A stretch of 64,000 nt of DNA, taken from Leucocoprinus leucothites. Its lineage: Eukaryota; Basidiomycota; Agaricomycetes; Agaricales; Agaricaceae. The position numbers and the translations under genes were made by a program. How positions within the stretch are numbered: position 1 is the first letter of the stretch; the number at the start of each line of letters is the position of its first letter. The notes under the pieces were generated by a model, which ran no database searches, was not told the DNA's origin, and worked only from the letters and a program-made list of their open reading frames with translations. The stretch covers positions 1,116,001 through 1,180,000 of the forward strand of contig JAACJO010000002.1 of NCBI GenBank assembly GCA_013368445.1. Reading direction: 5' to 3'. Shown here piece by piece: positions 12,436 to 23,302 of this stretch.

Positions 12436-12733
12436 ATGCGGGAAAGTCGTGCACGGGCGACTTTATTTGGTGCTATAATCTTCTCGTCGCTCACGATATG
12501 GGCCGTGCACTTTCAACAGGACCAAGAACGAGAGGTTGGAGATTTCATTGATGTGCACTAGGAGCTCCGTCGCTAACATGAAGATCCAGACCATGTACAA
12601 GGGTGTCCTTCGTGACGATGAGCGTCGGAAAGCGAAGATGTTGCAGAGGCAAGCCGATTTCGAAGAATCGCGGAGGAAACGAGAGATATACGAGAGAGTA
12701 CAGACTATCCAGAAGTCAGACAATATGCAATAA
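12436..12733 (+). CDS. PET117: Cytochrome c oxidase assembly protein PET117
   Basis: Small mitochondrial inner-membrane factor for cytochrome c oxidase assembly; in yeast Pet117 works with the haem A synthase Cox15. Two exons (12436-12534 and 12590-12733) encode 80 residues. The N-terminal half has a single transmembrane helix (FGAIIFSSLTIWAVHF) followed by QQDQERE. The second exon carries the family pattern MYKGVLRDDERRKAKMLQRQ, corresponding to the ...GV.kD.eRq... region of yeast and human proteins. The length matches human PET117. The ATG at 12436 places the helix directly after a basic start. Confidence 0.88.
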
Positions 12734-13276
12734 TAATAATAGGCCAGTCCCAGAATGCCACTTCTCGGGACTCAGAGCTGAACGCGTCCGAATTTTTGCA
12801 GTGTAATCTTTCTTAAATGATACCTTCAACATCGTAGAACTCTAGCAAAATACCTTACGCCTCAGACATTTAGTATCAGCAGTTTATCAGGAGTTGAAAC
12901 CCCTCTTGTTGGAATATTAGTGGAGAAGTGCTCCTACGGCACGGGCTGACGCAAGGCCTTCTCATTTCCGTGCTGATATCATATACTACCAGCTTCGTCC
13001 CGCCCGCGTCGCCGAATGGTCTCTGAACCCGGACAACCGTCAGACCCTTCACTATTTAGCGCCTTGCGGGACCTGATCAACCAATCAGATCGCATCATTC
13101 CGAAAAATCGCTATGGTGCGCCCCCCGCTTTCTACCTCCAGCAAGAACTGTCAAGCCACCAATAGGTCGTAGGTATGTAAAATCTCCGATATCTTGTCGG
13201 ACCAGTTATTCAGACATTCCTCATTGCAGCTTCCGGGTATATCCTGTCCTTCCAACGTCTCTTCCTTCGGGATCGA
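12734..13276. other. Spacer and 5' region of the F-box gene
   Basis: No separate gene is clear. An open frame starting at 13016 (MVSEPGQPSDPSLFSALRDL...) can be spliced from about 13113 to about 13230 so that it runs in frame into the F-box gene. This is a possible extra first exon of that gene. Confidence 0.4.
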
Positions 13277-14879
13277 ATGCATCCAGCCCTGCGCATTGAC
13301 GAGGTTCTAAGACAGATATTTTTCTATGCAGCTGACAGCAAGAAAGACCTTACGTCCTTGGCCCAGGTCTGCCGCAGCTGGAAAGAGCCTGCGTTGGACT
13401 TCACCTGGAAATTTTTACCCTCCCTTTCACCCCTCCTGAATCTATTGAATCTAGTCCCAGTTTTGACGAAGAAGAATGCTGTATGTGCTTGTGGTCATTT
13501 CATATGACGAATACATAATCTGACCCATTCCCCAGCCGACAAGGATGCCTTCCTCTGACATCGATACCCTTTCATTTTACGCCGTTCGAGTGCGCCAGTT
13601 GGTTCATCGGCAGATCTGCGTTCCAAGCTCGGACCAAACACAAGCTCTACTACATATCTTAGAACACAAAGCCGCCATGCTTCCTATGCTCGTTTCACTA
13701 GACCTATCCTTCCGGGCATGGATATCTCTTTATCACATCCTCGCCTTCTCCAAAAATCTCCAACGTCTGGATCTTGACCTCGGTTTCGGTTCACGGGCAG
13801 AAAATCATATTGGCGAATCACATCAATTCCTGGTCAACGTCGCTATGTATGCCAATAATCTACATGAACTTTGCATTCGAGGCACGCTTTCACACCAATT
13901 CCATGAACTTGTGCCCTTGATGCGAAATCTTCAACGAATTTCCCTTCGAACAGGCACTTCTTTGACTACGGCAGCGATCCTGGAGCTTGCTCGACTTCCT
14001 TCTCTCATTGAGCTTGAATTCCATGCAACGCACCTCACTGCAGAGAGCATTGCCTCGGAGCTTGGTGAAATGCTCTTTCCTTCCCTGCAGAACATGCGCT
14101 TGCACGCTCAAAGTTCTGCCATCACAGCCATCATAGCCGCTTTACCACACAATAAACTTAACCGACTCTGGCTGGAGGCACAGGATGCTGTACATACCGA
14201 CGTCGACTGGAATGACATCCTTAAACTTGTTTCAACGAAGATTCCAACATCACTCAACTTCATAGGACTCGAGCATCACGTTGAGCTCATGCAAGACGAG
14301 ACAATCATTGATAACCCAACAATTAATTCCGTATCCCAACTTTCACCGACAATAGTAACAGCACCGTCTGTCTCCATTTCGGGCCACAGGCCCGCACCCT
14401 CGCCATCCCTTTCTCTTCGGTCGTTTAGCAAGTTCCATGCTTTGAAAAAGGTACAAGTTGAAATGACGATCCCTCCTTCCTTCAGCAAGGAGGATGTGCA
14501 GGAACTCTGTATGGGTTGTCCCGCTCTCGAACATCTGGATCTCGGAGGATCGTCCTGCTTCGAGCCTAAAATGGCTGCAGAACTGGCCGATTCAAACCTT
14601 CGATGCTTCCAGAGTCTTCAACAGCTCGAAAGCCTCGCCTTGCCGGGCATCCACACGGTCAATCAGATCCCCTCCACCTCAGAAGAGAGATCCGGAGTGC
14701 CAAGCAAGCTGCGCTCTTTGATTCTTACCCAAACATCCTTCGTGGATGGTAGCTCTCTGGCGAGACACCTCATGACGTTTTTCCCGGGTCTGGAGAGTGT
14801 CGACGGATCACCGACGCAGGATAATTTATGGAGCGCCGCGCGAGCTGAACTGTCACATTTCAGACGGCAAGCATGCTGA
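13277..14879 (+). CDS. F-box protein with leucine-rich region
   Basis: Probable substrate receptor of an SCF ubiquitin ligase. The N terminus HPALRIDEVLRQIFFYAAD...DLTSLAQVCRSWKEPAL is a typical agaricomycete F-box, and the rest has irregular leucine-rich repeats (LVSLDLSF, LQRLDLDLGF, LHELCIRGTL, LEHLDLGGSS, LESLALPGI). There are two exons, 13277-13480 and 13536-14879, joined as KKNA to PTRMPSS, giving about 515 residues. An in-frame upstream exon starting at 13016 could add an N-terminal extension. The target is unknown; such genes are strongly expanded in mushrooms and usually have no clear orthologue. Confidence 0.85.
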
Positions 14880-15126
14880 TATCCTGAAGCCTTCCTTCAA
14901 AAGCTCCCAAGGCGCCTTACCTCCATGAGAGGATTGAGATACCCCTATAGACACACCACCTTGAACCCAAACCCACATCCTTAGACGGGTTCAAACTAAC
15001 TTAGTTTTCGGCTACTGGATTTGTTACATACTTCACTCATACTAGATCACTTATGACTGTAGTTTCTTGTGCTCACCACAGGTCCTATACATACTCGAGT
15101 ATGATAAATCGTCCACTGAACGTTAA

Positions 15127-16485
15127 TTACAACCTAGATCTTGATGTTTCTGATACTATAGCACTGGTATAATACCACACGTTGTGGCGCCTTTCGTCCA
15201 GCTCTTCCATCGCTCTTTCCCTCCAAGCCTCGACAACAGGTAATGGAACACCCTGGTCGATTATTGTCACCATAGACGTCTTGAAAAACTCCTGTAACAA
15301 GTGAAATTATCGATCCAAACGCCTACTGGCAAGACAAATCGCGGACCTTCATATTCAAGCGCGTGATCTTGCCGATCTCCTCTCCATGTGCGAGGCCTTT
15401 CCCTGCCCATCCTGTGGGCGCCCAAAGTTCTCTGAATATTATATCTCTTACCCGACCAGTGTTCTGAAGTAAGACATTTGGTAGCTGATACTTAGGACTT
15501 CTTGTAGCCTTTCCAAATAACATCAGCCATCCCGCGTATGAAGAAACCTTGCGGGTGTTGGTGACATTTTCCTCCATGCTGAGATTGCGATTATAGACAA
15601 AGGGTACAAGAGGTCTTCTGTATTCATCGAATCCGATCCATTCGCCGTCGGGGATAAGGACCAGTCCCTCTATTGGATATCACTCGTATCAGTTTGCGAT
15701 TTTATGCATAAACATTATATGAGCATACTGTGTTTGGCACATCTCACTATGTCGTTCACGAGGATCTGGGGCTCCCGCACCTACAATTAAACCGATATAT
15801 ATATGACCAATTTGGACAAGAGAGTTACTCACATGTTGACATACACATCGACAATGGACAATATCGAACTGGCTCGTATATTCGATGGGTAGGCCTTCGG
15901 CTAGGTTGAGCTGCTTAAAGCTACCGAGACCATCTCAACATAAGACCCCGATAACTTGGAATGGACGCTTACATGAAATTAGGTGGTGTCGGCCTTAAAA
16001 ATCAAAGAATGAGCTCCAATCTGAGGGGAGGAAGCGAAAAAGTCACCCGTGTTTCAATGGAGTGATGTCAATACCAACTATCTGAGCTTGTGGAAATCGT
16101 TCAGCCATCTCAATCGCCCTGTGCCATTAACTGTATTGAGCAGGATTCGTTCAGGGCATGGTTGCTAGGCAGCTGAAGCCCACCATATGCCTGAACCACA
16201 CCCAACGTCCATAATCTTCGGCTGGGATCTCGTCATGAGCTGACCGACAACCGAATCTAGCTCCGACGGATACAATCCTCCAACCATAAGCTTCCACATT
16301 TTGTGTTGAACATCCAAGCGCTAACGGACTATGATCAGTTCCGATGGTTCAATTAATACTCGGGGAGGAATAGCCGACATTAAGTTCTTGAGTGTCATGA
16401 GGCAACTTATAGTGCTCCTAGGGGTAAGTCCGTGAATATGGTGAGGGCATTGAATGAATGGTCTTACTTGGGGTTTTTCGTCCAT
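15127..16485 (-). CDS. LaeA/UMTA-like SAM-dependent methyltransferase
   Basis: Class I methyltransferase of the type annotated as LaeA-like in fungi. After splicing, the glycine-rich SAM motif reads PKIMDVGCGSGIWAIEMAE, followed by the acidic strand-2 motif AQIVGIDITP and the post-motif QFDIVHCRCV. The N terminus MDEKPQEHYKLPHDTQELN joins to RLDVQHKMWKLMVGGLYP, the QH...G pattern preceding the SAM fold in this family. The C-terminal exon ends in ...SRSRL. At least seven introns interrupt a CDS of under 300 codons. Its substrate is unknown, and no biosynthetic core enzyme lies nearby, so a role in secondary metabolism cannot be argued from context. Confidence 0.82.
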
Positions 16486-16736
16486 CGAGAGGATTTATCT
16501 TGGACGTTGGGTCGATTCAACCAGCATTATTTGCTATCTGAGAGCCGTGGGTGGGATATTGACAATGTGAGAAATTAAATGCCCCACATCTATCCAACCA
16601 TAAGCTGAGTATTATGTCGATTACTCATTCTGTGGCACAGAAGAATCATCTCATGGGAACGCAAAGGTTTGCAAGACGCAAATGGATTGCACAAAACTAC
16701 ACATACATCAGGAGCATGGACCCTAAGTAGATGAAT

Positions 16737-17426
<690 letters not shown>

Positions 17427-17708
17427 TTTTACACGCGGACGCCTTCGTCTGTCCAACGAGATAAACGGTGGAGTCTTTGACAAAAGCAAGAGCCGATGAG
17501 TGCAAAAGCGATAGGTACAAGAGCGAATTTATAATCTTTCTGCTTTGTCATCTGTGTATGGCCCGTGCGAGAAATGAAATAAGGTTTGATGATGATGAAC
17601 GCTGATGTAATACGCGTCGCGTTCATTTCGTCACGCGTCGACGCGACGAACTGTGAAGCACTGCGACTATCAACGCCCAGGACCCTCGCAAACGTTTCTC
17701 AGCTCAGC
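17427..17708. promoter_or_regulatory. Divergent promoter of UBI3 and RFC3 with clustered MluI cell-cycle boxes
   Basis: Two perfect ACGCGT palindromes (17612-17617 and 17633-17638) and an adjoining ACGCGA (about 17641) lie 70-100 bp upstream of the RFC3 ATG. In yeasts, ACGCGT bound by MBF drives G1/S expression of replication genes including RFC subunits. The cluster within 35 bp is far denser than the background of about one per 4 kb. Confidence 0.65.
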
Positions 17709-19112
17709 ATGGACTCTGACGAGGATACTCGAATGTCTGACACAGAACCGGCAATGACTTCGTCCAAGGGGAAAGGGAAAGCTGTCGACCTGCCTGCACC
17801 AGACTCCGACGCTCTTCCTTGGTATGGATGCACCATCCTGTCAAGTCCTCTGTTAATAAATGTTTATAGGGTGGAGAAATACAGACCGGTTACACTAGAT
17901 GATGTTGTCTCTCATAAAGATATAACGAGCACAAGTATGTGAATCCTCGTCGTACTTATTTAGGCTGATCTGATGGAATCTAGTTGAAAGATTCATCGCA
18001 AAGAATCGTTTACCTCATTTATTGTTTTATGGACCCCCTGGAACGGGGAAAACGTCAACAATTCTTGCTGTCGCTCGACTAATATATGGCTCTGACTACA
18101 AGAAGCAAATCCTTGAGGTGTGCTGGAGTATCATCGCGAAATGGAAACACAGCTAATGGAAGTCTAGTTGAACGCTTCTGATGATCGTGGAATCGATGTT
18201 GTCAGAGAACAAATCAAACAGTTCGCTGAAACAAGAACACTCTTTTCCAAAGGCTTCAAACTCATCATTTTAGATGAGGCAGATATGATGACCCAGGCTG
18301 CCCAGGCTGCCCTCCGCAGAGTGATTGAACAGTACACGAAGAATGTTCGGTTCTGTATCATATGCAACTACGTCAACAAGATCACCCCTGCGATTCAAAG
18401 TCGCTGCACGAGATTCCGATTCTCACCTTTGCCAATATTGGAAGTCGAAAAGCGTGTCAACAGCGTCGTGGAAGCAGAGAAGTGAGTTTCAGCGCATGTT
18501 GCTCCACCCAAAGTCTCAAGCTAACAATGTCAAACCAGCGTTCCTTTAACCACGGATGGTAAAAACGCCTTACTGAAACTTTCAAAGGGCGATATGCGAC
18601 GAGCTCTCAATGTCCTCCAGGCTTGTCATGCTGCCTACGACATCATCGGGGAAACTGAAATTTACAACTGTACTGGCAACCCTCATCCTTCTGACATTGA
18701 AACCATCGTTAATTCAATGCTCTCCGACGAGTTTACCGCATCATATCAGAGTAAATATCTCACTCCTAACTATTCGCGTTGTCGTCGAGTTCTGAATTCT
18801 GATGTTCTTTCTAGTGATTCTCAAGATGAAAACGGAGCACGGTTTGGCACTCCAAGACCTTCTCACCGGGGCTTACGACTATGTTGACACAATTGAGCTC
18901 AAACCCCACGCAAGAATATACCTTCTAGATCATCTTGCTTCGACAGAGTACGACCTGGTTCATTTCCACTCGTAACGTGTAGCTGGCAGCAACTGATGTA
19001 ATTGCATATTATTCTCAGGCACCGTTTATCCACCGGCGGTAGTGAAAAAATCCAGCTTACCGCCCTTCTTGCGGCCTTCAAGACCGCGGTGGAACTGTCC
19101 GCTAAGGATTGA
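17709..19112 (+). CDS. RFC3: Replication factor C subunit 3 (clamp loader small subunit)
   Basis: AAA+ ATPase subunit of the RFC complex, which loads PCNA at primer ends during DNA replication and repair. Motifs read in order: LPWVEKYRP (RFC box), Walker [13 protein letters not shown] (18.03 kb), [13 protein letters not shown], Walker [12 protein letters not shown] (18.27 kb), arginine-finger motif [10 protein letters not shown] (18.41 kb), and [11 protein letters not shown]. The pattern [21 protein letters not shown] fits yeast Rfc3/human RFC5 better than Rfc2 or Rfc4. Several introns of about 55 nt occur; the first splits the Trp codon of LPWVEKY. The last exon ends [10 protein letters not shown]. 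The start is the ATG at 17709 after a short 5' region with MCB sites. Confidence 0.95.
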
Positions 19113-20743
19113 GGGTACCACTGAAAGATCAGCCGAAACACCCAACCCGCAAATCTTGGAGCTTTTTGCCGTTTCTTTTCTTTCTCAACTGCTTTGGTTG
19201 CTGTTTCCACGAGACTTTCATCGTCTACCTTAACGATCCTCCTCATCTTGCTAGTGATTGATTGTAATTCTCTTAGACTAGCTCGATGCTCAGATGTGAT
19301 CAAACTGTTATCATTTCTGGATTCCACCGAGGAGAGGTGCTGTGGCATTAAATTACCCAAACAGCTACTCTTCCCACATATAATTTACGTGACATGTCGA
19401 ATGGCCGAGGCCCAACACCCGACAAAAATTCAATTCGATTCCTCTCCGATTTCGCACCCTTAGTATCGCCTCACGCCTTCTGTTTTCACCGGGCTGCATA
19501 AAGTTCCCCCTTACCACTTTATGTCATACTCGTTAAAACATGGGAAAAGTAGGGGGCGAAGCTTTCCTGATGGTGATTTAATATAGAAGCACCAGAAAAC
19601 GCCAGTGAGGCGTCAATATCCGGCGCTATTGTTGCTCCACGACAGGCATCTGCCACTGGGAGCGGATCAGTATACCCACATGGGTGTGCCCAATAGACTC
19701 GCCAACAGGAAATGTACTCTCAGCTAAACTTCTCCACTTTTTTTTAACTTCTCATCATACTTCATATCAACCCTGTCCATCAGAAACATTCACAGCTGAC
19801 AGATGTCGGAATCCAGCGCAATAGAGCCCAATATTTATACAGGAAATTAGCTGCTCCATCGCCTCGGACCAGTAAGATATGTTTTGGCTTTAGGCGTCAT
19901 CGAATCAGCTTCGCATCAAGAACAAATCCACAATCAGGCCGCACATTCACGCAGCTCTGATAGTCAGAACACGTCATATCATATTACAGATCTCATCAGT
20001 TCAACTAGTATAAATATATCGGAGACCTTACTTTATTCCGACATAGGAGCTACAGATGATGTCTGCCGAGCCACCAGCTTGTTGATTCCGGCACCGCCTC
20101 CAGGAGTGGCTAACCATTCCTGCAGTGATTAGAACAAGGGAACATATGATCCTTCATCCTCGAAGCCAATCTTCCCCACTCACACCAACTCCGATCATGA
20201 AAATCATTAGGCCAAGCAATGATGAGTCAGTCATTGACTCTAACTGAGTGTTCAAACGGACATGTCCGCAGCAGATCTTAATACAAGAACTTTCAATAAT
20301 ATTAGATAATGCGCAGCCGGACGACCGGCGTCATCTGAGGCATATAGGTAGACTAGAACACACATAGACTAAACAGCGAGGATATCAGAGAGTGGGTAAG
20401 ACAAAGAAGGGTATAAGAATGGAAAGGGAGAAGACGCTATGCGTCAGTGTGTGAGGAGATGATTGCGTATGAATACAAGATGCGGTGTGACAGGATGATG
20501 CTGGAGGATTGATCTGATCAGTCAGTGGTCTGGAAATTCAGAGAATGTGCGGGTGAGAGCGAAAGGTAAGGGAAAGGAAAGTATGATAGAAAGGAAGGCT
20601 ACGGAAAGAAAGGAAGGTTAATCACGAAAAAGAATGGATGGGCAAACGGGCGAATCCGTGTCTGGTCAAGAAGTCAGCTGGTAGATTAGGCTCCTGCTCG
20701 GGGGTGAAGCATGTGACTACATGCGAGTAGGGTACAACGGTGG

Positions 20744-20800
<57 letters not shown>

Positions 20801-20972
20801 CGTGCAGGGGTGGGGTGGAGACCACATGGTATGAGAGAGGACACAAGTACAATTAGCGTGAAGTGGAAATGAAAGAAAAAAAGTCAGAGTCCGAAAGATC
20901 AAGAAATACAAGAAAAAATTAACAAGAAAATTAACAAGAAAATATAACAGGAACGAGATGGGAAGAGAAAGT
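19113..20972. other. Gene-poor spacer of about 1.9 kb
   Basis: No convincing gene is seen between RFC3 and the Zn2Cys6 regulator. Part must be the RFC3 3' region and the regulator's 3' region. An AAC microsatellite sits near 20.75 kb, within purine-rich sequence on the + strand. An antisense open frame overlaps the RFC3 end (18899-19360) and is discussed among the rejected items. Confidence 0.5.
20744..20801. repeat. AAC trinucleotide microsatellite
   Basis: About 19 uninterrupted copies of AAC read on the + strand (GTT on the other). It is non-coding. The long valine or leucine runs that appear when it is translated on the minus strand are artefacts. Confidence 0.97.
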
Positions 20973-23302
20973 CTATGATGAGTGAGAGGGGGTAAGGGAG
21001 GACCCAGAAGAAAGATAATCGGCAGTGCTGGCGTTCACGTTCTCGTAGGCCTGTTCAACTTTGAGCCGCTGAAAACCTGAATATCGGGTTAGTGAAAGTC
21101 CCAAGTAGACTAGGGAAATGACGTACGAATATACGCAGAGTGTTCAGAGAATGTGCTCAAAGCAAGGCGACCAAGTTCCAGGTGGTGCTTGAGCACTTCC
21201 TCGCTCACAGAATTTGGCCAGGCAGAAGTGGTCTGCCGCCTTGAAATCTCGTCGATAAGAGTGGTGCATGCAAGATGCCAAAGAGCCTGGGACGTCGATC
21301 AGATCGAGTCAGGAAGAAAGCTGAGAGATACTTACACCATAGACTGAGTTCACAGTACCCAAGGGACGCAAGTCGACTCCGGTATGAGAGACCATATCAG
21401 AAGCTGCCTTGATGCACTTCTGACTTGAACTAGGATCAGCATAAGAGAAACTGCTATGCAGTTTGATGGTAGCCGAGTTTGTCAGGCTGTGGATCAAGAG
21501 GAGCGTTCGAGTGTTGGCGGTGTTGGATCCAGAATGAGGAAGCTCAGGTAGCTGTGCGCGAAGGTTTTCAACGAGGTTGTCGATCGACCGAAATGAACTC
21601 CAGAAAGCCTGGGTTTCACGCTGCCCCATACCTAATTGACCTGAATTAGGGCCTATCATCGATGATTTTGTAAGTACTCACTCGGAGTCCACTGTCCCAT
21701 CAAGTACGTGGCTCTGTGACACAAAATGGAAGCCTTCGCCAGCAGCGAGGTGAGAGACGTCTCATTCCGGCTAGGTGTCGAGTGTACGGCTCCTGACAAG
21801 AACTGCATGACTGTTTGGTTCCCTTGAATTTCGGCAGTCAAACACCCCTAGGAATAATTGAGCCGAATGGTGGCTGTAACAGAAATCGGAGCAACTTACG
21901 TTCCTGTAGTCGTGACTGTCGAAAGGCCAGGGTGTATCAATTTGAAGGCCTGGTGCCTCCAGAGCACCACAAATACCCCCTGCCGGATCAAGAGCGAATG
22001 AAATCATTTTGTGAAGGGAAAAGACTGCCCAAAACCCATTAATGTGTTCACCTTCGTCTATTGAGGTCTGGGGGTTGTGCTGGAAGACTGGCACCATGTT
22101 GTTGCTGATACCCAGCGGTGAGAATAGTGGGTAATGGGATGACCGCAGCCGATGCATCTGGGTAGTGAGCACCAGAGATACTGCGGACCCAAGGCGAGCT
22201 TTGGCCTCTAAGAACCGAGTGGTGCGGAAATAATAGGCAGCCAGTAGGACCTCTGCTTGAATAGTGTGCAAAATGCGCTTCGGATGCTCGCCGAGGGTAT
22301 CTGTGACAACATGGTGCAACGCGCGGATTAGAAGGGCATGCTCGTCAACCTGAGGGGGTGGTTGGGGCCGTGATAGGTGGGCGCCCCAAAGGTAGACTGT
22401 GGTCAAAAGAGCTGGAGTAGGGCGCTCGGGGTGACCAAAGGGTTGTCGGAGGATTGCAGAGCGATGGAACGAGAGGATATCGAGAAAGAACCCAAATTCT
22501 GTCGCGTGTGGCAGGAACGTCTCGATGCTGAAGAATTCATGGATTAGAAAAAATATTTTAATGACAAGAGAACTTACAGGAAAGGGATGAGTGCTTGTGG
22601 TGGCTCCTGCAGAGCATAGGATGAATAAAGCGCCCCCTCCCTAGTGAAATCCGGACATACCTCGGTGCTGGAGGTAGAGGATATGGATAACAACGGGCGG
22701 GAGGGCGAACCGCTCGAGCCTGTGGATGGAGTCATCGCCTCGAGAGCTACAAAGTTATGCCAATGCCTACCAGAAGGGAGACTCGATATTGTTGATGTAG
22801 GAGAGAAGGGTGAATGGGGGCCGATATGAGGAGGTTCTTGGGGGATAGTTGGGGAACGAGACTGTTCCTTGTAGCCACCATAGGGATCGTAAAGGGTTAC
22901 AGAGGGGGTCGTAAGGCCAGGGTTTTCAAGTTCGACGATACGAGCTCTAAGTGTGGCGACTTCCTCGGTAAGCATCGCCACCTTGGACTTGCCCTGGCCG
23001 TTATCCCATTCGCATGGATCAGCTTTCGGGTTTCGAAAGCAGGGGCCACATGTAGGGTGCACACCGTCGCACCTCTAGAAGGTTGGTGCGTCAGACACGA
23101 AACTGCAGCATAAACAAGAGTAGGACGCACAATTTTGAGAGCTCTATGTAAATCCCAGAAGAGAACAACATGAGGGGAATGCCGACAGGCAAGGGAGTGG
23201 TACGCACCTGCACACCGAACAAGCCTTCCCCCTCTTCAACGGCCTGGAGGTACCAGAACGAATAGGCCCAGAGCTAGGACTTCTTGAGGATTCGGCGATC
23301 AT
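20973..23302 (-). CDS. Zn2Cys6 binuclear-cluster transcription factor
   Basis: Fungal-specific regulator. The zinc cluster is assembled over three exons: KACSVC, then RALKI, then RCDGVHPTCGPCFRN...DPC, giving Cys-x2-Cys-x6-Cys followed by Cys-x2-Cys and the last Cys. It is preceded by a Ser/Pro/Arg-rich start (MIAESSRSPSSGPIRSG; ATG at 23302) and followed by a short coiled coil (AMLTEEVATLRARIVELEN). A Ser/Pro-rich linker leads to a fungal_trans-like middle domain (FLDILSFHRSAIL, FLEAKARLGSAVSL, INGFWAVFSLHKMISF). At least seven introns are needed; one small exon of 16 nt carries RALKI. Target genes are unknown. Confidence 0.85.

Noticed and set aside
18899..19360. Antisense open frame of 153 codons overlapping the RFC3 3' end, with a Lys/Glu-rich segment
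   Set aside because: Half of it lies on the reverse strand of conserved RFC3 exons and it has no recognisable domain. The non-overlapping part could be a short exon but has no partner.
20622..20911. Poly-valine and poly-leucine frames on the minus strand
   Set aside because: They are translations of the AAC microsatellite, not proteins.
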